A DNA stretch of 64,000 nt from Steinernema hermaphroditum. Lineage: Eukaryota; Nematoda; Chromadorea; Rhabditida; Steinernematidae. The notes under the pieces were generated by a model. That model was not told where the DNA came from and did no database searches. It saw only the letters and a list, made by a program, of their open reading frames with translations. The position numbers were made by a program, and so were the translations under genes. The stretch spans positions 8,208,769 through 8,272,768 of the forward strand of contig CM059624.1 of NCBI GenBank assembly GCA_030435675.1, in the 5' to 3' direction. Shown here one piece after another: positions 56,167-64,000 of this stretch (its first letter is position 1; every line of letters begins with the position of its first letter).

Positions 56167-57926
56167 TCACACGCGGAGGATCTCGAGACAGTTGTTAAAG
56201 CATATGCTTATCCAGTCGGTGTGCGAGCTCGACCAGTGCACCTGGTTCACCTCGCCGCCCGCCTGGTACGCCAGGATCGGGTCCTCCACGTTCCGCTGCT
56301 GCATCGTCCGCAAATCCCATATCAGCGCCTGATGGTCGTCACCTGAATTACGGTATCAGAGGAAAGTCAAGCCTGTTGGGGCTACCGGCGGTGCAGATGT
56401 GGGAAGTGGAGTGGGGCGCCCAGGCGACGCCGTTGACGCAGAGGCGATGATTGTTCAGTTTGGCGATGGGGTTGCAGGGAAGGCGGATGTCGATGATAAC
56501 AACCTCGCTGCTGTCCTGGGCGAAGGTGGCCAAGAAGTGCGAGTCCTGCTTGTTCCACGCCAGCCGCATCAGAGGCGCGTGATTGGGATCCTCATAGACG
56601 ATCGTTGAGTGCTGCAGGTTTCTGAGATCAAACATTCTAGCACTTCCGTCGGCCCCTGAAGAAGACGCCGTTGAATCGAGGTCCCCCACTGGAGGAGCCC
56701 ACCGACGGTGGCGAAGTGGTCGCGTCCGTTGGCAAGTTTCGAGAATTTGATGTCGTGCACCGGCTTGTCGTGCGCTATGAGCTGTGTCTTGACGGTTCCC
56801 GTGGTGCCCCCACGATCGACCGTCGTTGTGCCGATCGCTTTGCCAGTCTGAAAGCAGCAAGCTAGGACTGCGCCCTGGGAGGGTCGAGCTCACCCTGAGT
56901 TCCCAGATAGTGCAGGTTGTGTCGATGCTGCAGGTGCCGATGAGGGAAGGGTCCATCTCGTTCCAATCGAAGTTAGTCAGTGGGGAGGCGAAGTTCCCCG
57001 AGCGGCTCTTAACCTCACTCTGTACGTCGAACCTCGGGGGTGGTACTCACACTTACATTGCTGAGCATAGCGTCCAGGACGACGGAGTTGTCGTTGCCCA
57101 AGCGCCAGATGCGGAGACAGTCGGCGCTCGTCGCCAGCAGGTCCGGGTACTGGTCGTTCTTGTCGGGGATGAAGCCGATGCAGTTGGCGGCGAACTGGTG
57201 CTCGAAGGAGGCCTTCTCCACGAGCTCTTCCGTGTTCTCGTCCAGCTGAATCACGGAGACCTTGTTCGGCATCACCTCTTGTTCGATGGTGCCCACGGCC
57301 AACCGGAACTTCTTCGAGGACTTGTAGGACCAAGCAGCCGCGAACAGCGGTTTCGTCGACTCGAATCTGTAGATCTCCCTGCGCTTGGCGGCGGCCTGCG
57401 TTCCTGGAGCCGGAGATTGCGCTGCATGGAGAGGGAAGCTGTGAGGACGAACGAAGGGAGTCCTACCGGGAGGTTTGATGCCGATGGGGATCGAGGCGGC
57501 CGAGGCTGGAATAGGGGTGGAGGCGGGAGCGGAGATGCCGATGGAGGGCGCCGAGGCGGCGGCAACAGCGGCGGCCGAAGTGCCCGCGGTGATGGAACCC
57601 GAAGTGGCGGAGCTAGTGATCGTCGAGATGAGGTTGCCAGAGACGGACAGCGGATTCGGCGTCGATTGTGAAGACGGTGTCGAAGAGACGGACGTCTGGA
57701 GGAGAGGTGGTGCTGGGGCCACCGACGCCATAATGGAGGCCGTGGAGACCGAATCAGCCACAGAAGCGACAACGTGTGCCGTCGTGGAGGTGGCCGCGGA
57801 GACCGAAGGCTGCGAGGACTGTGGGAGCGAAGGTAGGGGCCAGTGACCGTTCATCGCCATCGCCGCCATCTCCGGATCCATCTGACCCGGGGCCGCCGCC
57901 GCGAGCTGGCTCGGGATGGGCAGCAT
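56167..57926 (-). CDS. AN11/WDR68 (DCAF7) WD40 protein, copy B (SWAN family)
   Basis: Six exons (57467-57926, 57057-57421, 56894-57007, 56703-56847, 56386-56655, 56167-56342) encode 509 aa. The first roughly 160 aa are Ala/Ser/Thr/Pro-rich low complexity ([20 protein letters not shown]), with no counterpart in copy A. The WD40 core follows: [60 protein letters not shown] and [16 protein letters not shown]. The paralogues share four of the intron positions around the WD repeats, but B has two more introns. The ATG follows a gcattgcag acceptor-like site. One intron (57422-57466, 45 bp) is frame-neutral. Divergence between the copies is concentrated in surface loops and the N-terminus. Confidence 0.92.
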
Positions 57927-58623
57927 CCGAACTCGAGATCCTGCAATGCACTAATTAAGAAGCGGCGATGGACTCGAGGAGGACGGCGAAACGTCTAGAA
58001 GATGACGTTAATCCGGCGACGTCAGTTGTCGTCGCCGACGGAGGGAGTCGATCGCGCCGCGCACGACTGGTATCGGAAGGTGATCGGTGCTCCAGATAAG
58101 ATAGCTTCGGAGCAGATAGAGTGTAGCTCAACGACACAGCGCCACGGCGGAGAAACGGCGCGGCGCGCAGAAGGCGTCGTAGAATCCAGAAGCGCAATTC
58201 TCAACATGACACTATCGATTGCCAGGGATGCACTCGGCCTCAGTGCTTTCGCGCGAGGACCAAAACACACCGTCACCTAGCAAACACGAGTGATCTGCTT
58301 TTTGATTTTGATTGCATCCGATACAGCGCCGACCGATGCGACCCATACGAATTCGATGGAAAAAGCAATTCCCACGTGGCTGTGCACAAACGGAGAATGT
58401 GCCCGACGAGAGGTCAATTTAATCGAAAACATAAAACGTGAATCCACTGAAATGACCGAAATAGTCATGTCCTAAACTAGCCGACATCGGGCTAATAACC
58501 CCAACGGCAAAAACCAAGAATTCGCAGTAATTCGGGCGTTCTCTCCTCGTTCACGAGATACATGTATTACTATGTGCAAATCTTTATCGACAGGGTGGAG
58601 GACGAAGTCACTTTATAAGCTAG
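57927..58623. other. Intergenic: swan B promoter and K2P 3' end
   Basis: About 700 bp. The left part (to about 58260) is GC-rich with frames on both strands but no motif; the right part is AT-richer. No exon was supported. Confidence 0.45.
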
Positions 58624-61302
58624 TCACCGTAACGCAGCCGACAGGTTCGAAATGATATCGTCTTCGCTGAGCTTCTTCTGGGGCATCAGGGGGGTGAGCA
58701 GAAGCGTCGCATCGCTCCACCAGGCGCGCGTCTCGAAACGAACGCTCTTGCTCATGGCGGCGAGTCCGAAGTTGTGCTCTGCCGATACGCATACCGTATA
58801 CCTCGTGTCCGGAATCAGATCCGTCAGCGTGAAGCGCTTCGACTTTCCGCATCTGTACTTCCTCCAGAGATGAAACTGGGGTGCGGGCTCTTGCGTGAAC
58901 TGCACCACGTAGCTCTAGGGAAAGGCAATAGAGTCACCCAGTAACGGAGACATACCTCGGGGCCGTTGTTCTTCCGAGGCGCCTTCCACGAAATCGTCGC
59001 CGTCTCGCTGCTCACGGAGTCCAGCTTCAGGGACTGAGGGACAGTGCATGGTTCTGTATTGGTTGGATAAGGCTAGAAGACTCGTCCCTACCTGTGTACT
59101 CCTGACACTTCACAGCCCTGGAGTTACCGTAGCGCGTGGCCGTGACCACGGAAAACTCGTAGAGAGTGAAACTCTTGAGGCCAATCACCTCGTAGCGGTT
59201 CGTGGTGATGAAGTCGATGACGGTCAGGTGGTTCCTTCGCTGTGGAGTCCTGGTCTTGAAGGAGAGCGTGTACCAGTAGCGGCGGCCCTCCTCCACATAG
59301 ACGGGTGCCTCCCACTTGAGACACACGGATTCCGCCGTCGCGTTATAGGCGACTATTTCCCTGGGAGGGTCGGGAAGGTCTGGGAAGGGAAAGCCTCCTT
59401 AGAAGGATCCTGCCTGAGGAGCCTACCTTTGATGGTTTCTTTTTCCTTCTGGGTGGTGTCACTAAGCGCGCTGAAACTCTTGAAATCTGAAAGAGGCTCT
59501 CACTGGGGGTGGCGCTCATCGGGCACTCACTGCCAAAGTTCATGTGGTGGAGGGCGGTGACCGTCTCCAAGAGTTTGCGCATCGCTTCGCGCTTCATCGC
59601 CTCGATACGCTTCTGCTGGACGGCCTTCAGCCACGCGAGCGGGTCTTCGTCGAAACTCCGGCCGACGAAGTGCAGCCGGTTGATGTAGTAGGCGCCCGCG
59701 ACGTCGATACACATAGTCGTGATGATGATGCCGACGAGGATGATGAGCGCCTCGAGAAGGATGTAGGTCTCGTTCCGGGGTACAATATCTGAGTGCTTCT
59801 AGAGACTTGAACAGGCGAGGGGCGGCTACCTCCGAATCCAACAGTGAGTACGGAGATCATGACGAAGTAGAACCCCTCGTAGGTGCTCCATTCCTCGATC
59901 GAGGCGATTGTGTAGGAGGCGAAGGCAACGTAGGAGAGGAAGATGGCGTAGATGAGCATGAAGGGAACCTCGACGAACTGCGTGTTCTCCAGGTGCGTCC
60001 AGAGGAACTCCGCCACCTCGTCCTCTCCACCCGCGATGATGACTTCGCCGATCCGGACACTGTCGCGCCGTCTCCGGCCGCTCTTCCACCTCCGGTACCT
60101 CCGCGTGAGTTGAAATTTGATTTTGAGGACCTCCGTGTAAATACGATTGATCGCCTCTGTACAGAATTTGGCCTGAAAGGAGGTCTACTGTCGTGGTCTA
60201 GGGACCCTACTAGGTCGGCCATCGTGATCAGATAGAGTGGGATTCCGAAGAGAATGTAGACGACGCAGAAGAGGCGTCCAATGAAGGAGTCTGGAGCATT
60301 CACACCGTACCCTGAAGGAGCCGAACTGGGACAGCCTCAGGAGTGCACTCACCGATAGAAGTGAGCGTTGTGGCGACGAAGAAAATATTCCACGCGAAAG
60401 TGGCTAGCGTTCCCTGAGAAGATTCATATGTACTGTTCTGAAACAGGGGGTTAGGGGTACACCGGAGAGAAACGCACTGCTTGTAGGCTGTAGAGCGTCG
60501 CCGCCTTCGGGTACCGCTCATAAAGGCCATGGAGCCGCTCTGAGTAGTTGAGCACGTTCTCGGTCCATTCGGAACGATTCGCCAACCCGAGGATGAAAAG
60601 GTTCTTGGAAAAACGAAGTTTGGCGCTGAAATTGATATTCGAAGGCGAGTGAGGGAGGTGAGGCGCACTTATCGATTTCACGCAGGATTTCGGCATTTTT
60701 CTGATTATCTTCGGTGTTCTTGATGGCGGTGAGGGCGAGACTACAGCCGACGGCGAATAGGATGGACCCCACCAGGAGGCTGATGTGTGGAAGGGCGATT
60801 CGGAGCACCTGGAAGGCTGAGGGTAATCGCCGAACGGGCCGTTAAACCCAATTCGTAAAAGGGCGACAATCGAATTAGCGTCGAGAGATATGAGAAGACG
60901 CTGGCGACGAATAGCCTCCGCCGCGTCGGGGGAATTCTTCCGCCGGCGGCGCTTTCGTTTCGAAAGTACGCGCCTAAACACACTTACCAACTGCTTTGTG
61001 AGCCCGAACTGGCCCGGGGTCAGCTCTGTGAAGCGACAGATGCCGCTCTGCAAGATGCCGCACATCTCCTCCGACGGCTTCTGCGAGGGGGCGTTCTCTA
61101 CGGGGAGATGACCGTTCGCGGGCTTCTGGGAAGACGCCACATGGCGGCTGGAATCCGAGGAAAGACTTGAAGGCGTCCGCGGGAGCCGCAGGAACAGCGA
61201 ATAAGACGGCGGTTCCCGACCGTAGCTCGGGCTGAGCAAACGACCGTCTGAATCACGTAGATTACGGTAATCGGGCACCCCCATCAAGGACCCCCTGACC
61301 AT
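58624..61302 (-). CDS. Two-pore-domain (TWK/K2P) potassium channel with two C-terminal fibronectin III domains
   Basis: Eleven exons (60988-61302, 60669-60808, 60478-60625, 60353-60437, 60211-60311, 59830-60172, 59531-59788, 59427-59486, 59092-59380, 58956-59053, 58624-58914) give about 708 aa if one extra base near 59340 is ignored. A cytosolic N-terminus of 105 aa precedes M1 ([18 protein letters not shown]). Pore loop 1 has TTLTSIGYGVNAP, then come M2, M3 ([19 protein letters not shown]), pore loop 2 with [17 protein letters not shown], and M4 ([18 protein letters not shown]). After a helical linker ([19 protein letters not shown]) come two FN3 domains: [10 protein letters not shown]...[10 protein letters not shown]...[18 protein letters not shown], and [20 protein letters not shown]...[20 protein letters not shown]. 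Both filter sequences fit K+ selectivity. FN3 modules would sit in the cytosol. The start ATG at 61302 is the first in frame, but the frame is open upstream and an earlier exon may exist. Confidence 0.88.
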
Positions 61303-61942
61303 CACGAGAGTGATCTCATCAAAATTTCCCTGGGACGGCCCTTTCCTGGCCAGGAGGTCATCCGTCAATTGCACCTTTCAGTGGGAGGAAAATGCTATAA
61401 AAGGGCAGCTTCAGGTGAAAAAGCGGAAATGGAGGGACATCGGGGGCCTAAAGCTCTGTGAGCATTCTATTGGATCGTTAACCAGTGGATGAATGAAGCG
61501 CATCGCCGAAGCTCCTCCTTACCTCTGCGCGGCGAAGTGTCTTGTAATTGAAAAAACATATTCGAGTCGATGAATATTCCGGAGGGAAATCACAACGGCA
61601 TCCGACTTGGAGCGCATTCAAATGTAATCCTTGCCAATCGAAGCGAGTGCCCCAGGACGACGACGTAACAAGGAGCGCGTTTTTCGTGTCAGAGAAAGAA
61701 AACGAGGGAGGTAGCAACCAAAGGACACGAGAGGACCGCCCGCCCGTTCAGTGTCCGTTGCTGGCTAATTCTCCAAAATGGGACGCCCGCTCGTATTGTG
61801 TACTTCTCGTAGGCGGTGCCAAAACGATTCATCTTATTCAAAGGCAAGTGAAAGCACCGTCGCGCGGATATGTGATTCCCGAAGTTTATGATTCCAACAA
61901 CAAATTGAAAAGTCAACAATAAAGTAAACGAAAACAATCCAC
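61303..61942. other. Intergenic: upstream of the K2P gene, downstream of ptrh2
   Basis: About 640 bp. The frame of the K2P first exon stays open to about 61374 without an ATG, so a missing 5' exon or leader may start here. aataaa on the plus strand near 61918 has no matching gene. Nothing else is seen. Confidence 0.4.
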
Positions 61943-62466
61943 TTAAAGGAGCTTAAGATCTTTGGTGATTGAATCAACTTCACTGATTTCGCCGAAGATA
62001 GCTAGAACTGTCCTGGATCCAGGTTCAACTTGCGTGTGGCCAGCATCTTGCACTAGGCACGTGAACAATCCCTAAAAACGAACATGAAACCCAGAAGAAA
62101 ACAATATATTAATGCTTACTATGCTGCGCGCGGCTCTTTGGAGCGCAATCAAATGTTCTGTGTCGTCTCCCCTTACGACGATTTTCCTGGCTCCTTTGTA
62201 ATCCCACGAGTCGAGGGCTGAAGTTCCCTGAAAGAATCCAGTACTGCTGAGAATAAAGTCTGCACTCGTACCTCCGGAGTCCTCTGCGCGGCTTGGTAGC
62301 ATCCCAAAGTTGCATGACCAACTTGAGCGGCAACCTTGCCAACTCCCATTTTCAGTTTCATGTTGACCACAAATATCATCTTGAAGTAAGCATCCCGGGA
62401 GTACTTCGAACTCAATGCAGCAGGAACAGAACTTGATCCAATCAGCGAAGAGAAGTATCCACCCAT
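61943..62466 (-). CDS. ptrh2: Peptidyl-tRNA hydrolase 2 (PTRH2/Bit1)
   Basis: Three exons (62272-62466, 62120-62227, 61943-62071), both introns phase 0, encode 143 aa. The Pth2 fold is clear: [20 protein letters not shown], then [14 protein letters not shown] with the catalytic His/Lys-type residues of the family. It continues with [20 protein letters not shown] and ends [30 protein letters not shown]. Pth2 releases tRNA from peptidyl-tRNAs that drop off ribosomes; the animal protein is mitochondrial/ER-associated. The protein starts [14 protein letters not shown], a short leader. The ATG is only 26 bp after the stop of cox16, and no acceptor-like tract lies between them. Confidence 0.95.
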
Positions 62467-62492
62467 TTTGACACAGTATCAGGAAATCAGAG

Positions 62493-62945
62493 CTAGTTGT
62501 AGGTTTCTGCCTTCTTACGGCGAGCTTCCGCGTTGACTTCCTTCTGGTTCTGCCTAAACGAAGAAAAGATAAAAGATGCATAACAGGCAGAGCACGAACT
62601 TAATACGCTCGTATCCGCTTAAATCCTCAAATTCACGCGGTCCGCGAATGTTCTCCCAGCTGTCCGTGTCAAGCTCTACCACCTCCTTATAAACGGTGTC
62701 AATGGAAACGTCGTTCCGAACCTTCAAACCCGATTCTTTCAGGTCGCCTCGCTACAATCAAAATTCAAAAAGAAGACACGAGCAGCACAACGCACCAGAT
62801 GCTCGAGATTATCGTCAATTGCACGGATTTTCCGGAAATCGTAGCGAACCTGTTGAAAGTAGTGAAGGCCGAAAGCACCGCCGAAAACAATGGAGAAAAA
62901 TGGAAGACCGACGCGGATGAATTTGAGATTTCTACGGCTGCTCAT
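62493..62945 (-). CDS. cox16: Cytochrome c oxidase assembly protein COX16
   Basis: Three exons (62796-62945, 62600-62751, 62493-62553) encode 120 aa. The protein has one membrane segment (GLPFFSIVFGGAFGLHYF), followed by the family block QQVRYDFRKIRAIDDNLEHL. The conserved tail has VELDTDSWENIRGPREFED and a Lys/Glu-rich end (QNQKEVNAEARRKKAETYN). COX16 sits in the mitochondrial inner membrane and helps insert copper into COX2 during complex IV assembly. Length and single-span layout are normal for the family. The second donor (AA|gttcgt) is non-ideal but is the only one that keeps the phase. It is the upstream partner of ptrh2. Confidence 0.93.
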
Positions 62946-63232
62946 CGGGGATCGCGCAGGCGCAGAGGATCGTCGTCTCCTAAGTTCTTCTCGAACCTTA
63001 ACAAATTACTACATTCCTGAGAACTACGATAACGCGGATTGAGGGACTTAGGATACACGAACATGGCACACCAAAGCGATAAAGAACGAATCCACGCTCC
63101 GCAACAGCTTTGTCGGAACGTTCAAACTAAACATCAAAACGAAAGTTACCGTGTGGCGCGCCTTTCATTCTTATCGCTCTGAGACCATACGTATTTTGAG
63201 TGAATCACTTTAAAGATAACCCTTTAGAGATT
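62946..63232. other. Upstream region of cox16
   Basis: Likely the promoter of the cox16-ptrh2 pair on the minus strand. No exon was seen. Confidence 0.4.
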
Positions 63233-63235
63233 ATG

Positions 63236-63739
63236 GGAAAATTCCGCGGAGTGGGTAAATTCCGCGGAGTGGGTAAATTCCGCGGAGTGGGTAAATTCCG
63301 CGGAGTGGGTAAATTCCGCGGAGTGGGTAAATTCCGCGGAGTGGGTAAATTCCGCGGAGTGGGTAAATTCCGCGGAGTGGGTAAATTCCGCGGAGTGGGT
63401 AAATTCCGCGGAGTGGGTAAATTCCGCGGAGTGGGTAAATTCCGCGGAGTGGGTAAATTCCGCGGAGTGGGTAAATTCCGCGGAGTGGGTAAATTCCGCG
63501 GAGTGGGTAAATTCCGCGGAGTGGGTAAATTCCGCGGAGTGGGTAAATTCCGCGGAGTGGGTAAATTCCGCGGAGTGGGTAAATTCCGCGGAGTGGGTAA
63601 ATTCCGCGGAGTGGGTAAATTCCGCGGAGTGGGTAAATTCCGCGGAGTGGGTAAATTCCGCGGAGTGGGTAAATTCCGCGGAGTGGGTAAATTCCGCGGA
63701 GTGGGTAAATTCCGCGGAGTGGGTAAATTCCGCGGATTA
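63236..63739. repeat. 18-bp minisatellite, 28 tandem copies
   Basis: Unit GGTAAATTCCGCGGAGTG repeated head to tail from 63236 to 63739. The first unit has GGA for GGT and the last has TTA for GTG; the 26 between them look identical. Each unit contains the 8-bp palindrome TCCGCGGA. The period is a multiple of three, so the plus strand carries an open frame (63233-63808) coding for GKFRGV repeats. That frame has no signal peptide or context and is probably incidental. Confidence 0.95.
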
Positions 63740-64000
63740 TCAGGTAAACTTCAAAGATTTCGCAAATTTTCGCAATTAAACAGTGGAAGTAGCAGGTTTA
63801 TCAAATAACAGTGAAAACAGTGTAACAAAATGGAAGTTGTCAATAATGGAAGAGCGAATCATCATGAGCTACATCGTCGGAAAATAGATCGGAAGGCGCT
63901 ATGAATAATTCAGGGAACGAGCCAACGGAAATATACCAGCTCAGAGTTATTGTCTTCTAAAGGTCCTTCTGAAAATGTGCCGTATGTAAGTCGTTTTGAT
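63740..64000. other. 3' end of the window, nothing recognised
   Basis: AT-rich sequence after the minisatellite. The first bases (ggtaaacttcaaagatttcg) may be a strongly diverged repeat unit. Confidence 0.4.

Noticed and set aside
63236..63739. CRISPR-like array
   Set aside because: The units are contiguous with no spacers, and the genome is eukaryotic. It is a minisatellite.
63233..63808. 191-codon open frame of GKFRGV repeats as a gene
   Set aside because: It follows directly from an 18-bp tandem repeat lacking stops. There is no signal peptide, splice partner or flanking coding sequence.

Overview
The window is nuclear DNA of a free-living-type nematode, most likely a rhabditid relative of Caenorhabditis. 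Genes are split by many tiny introns (mostly 38-50 bp) with GT...TTTCAG-like borders. Several 5' ends carry a trans-splice-like acceptor (tttcag) just before the ATG. Closely spaced same-strand gene pairs look like operons. Nearly every recognisable protein matches a well-known C. elegans family (PISY-1, MRPS-35, MBR-1, SOC-1, HTZ-1, REPS-1, CHE-14/Dispatched, SWAN/AN11, T20D4.11-like). All exon borders below were worked out by hand from reading frame and splice phase.

Layout. 0-11 kb (+ strand): an MPPED-type metallophosphoesterase; a PI synthase / mitochondrial ribosomal S35 pair; a Cys-rich type I membrane protein; and a Ly6-like gene with two alternative last exons. 11-17 kb: mostly gene-free, with a non-autonomous mariner-like element and a GC-rich stretch dotted with TTAATTA-type sites. 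17-19 kb (+): the pipsqueak-domain transcription factor MBR-1, with its 5' exons not found. 19-30 kb (-): a Cys-rich secreted protein, a 70-aa orphan, and a large MAGUK whose predicted order is PDZ-L27-PDZ-SH3-GK. 30-34 kb: gene-free. 34-37 kb (+): the GAB adaptor SOC-1 and an orphan. 37-41 kb (-): H2A.Z and the EH-domain protein REPS-1. 41-44 kb (+): a possible secreted peptide precursor, then an orphan and SRP receptor beta as an operon-like pair. 45-49 kb (+): Dispatched. 49-52 kb (-): a secreted protein with three T20D4.11-like domains, converging on Dispatched. 53-58 kb (-): a small secreted candidate and two tandem AN11-family WD40 genes. 58-61 kb (-): a two-pore potassium channel carrying two fibronectin III domains at its C-terminus. 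62-63 kb (-): COX16 and peptidyl-tRNA hydrolase 2 only 26 bp apart. 63.2-63.7 kb: an 18-bp minisatellite in 28 copies.

The genes do not form one pathway. Themes that recur are signalling scaffolds and adaptors (MAGUK, SOC-1, REPS-1, SWAN), secretion and membrane biology (Dispatched, SRP receptor, PI synthase, K2P channel) and mitochondrial maintenance (mrps-35, cox16, ptrh2). The most unusual items are the K2P-FN3 channel, the extra N-terminal PDZ of the MAGUK, the secreted/GPI switch of the Ly6-like gene and the nearly abutting COX16-PTRH2 pair.
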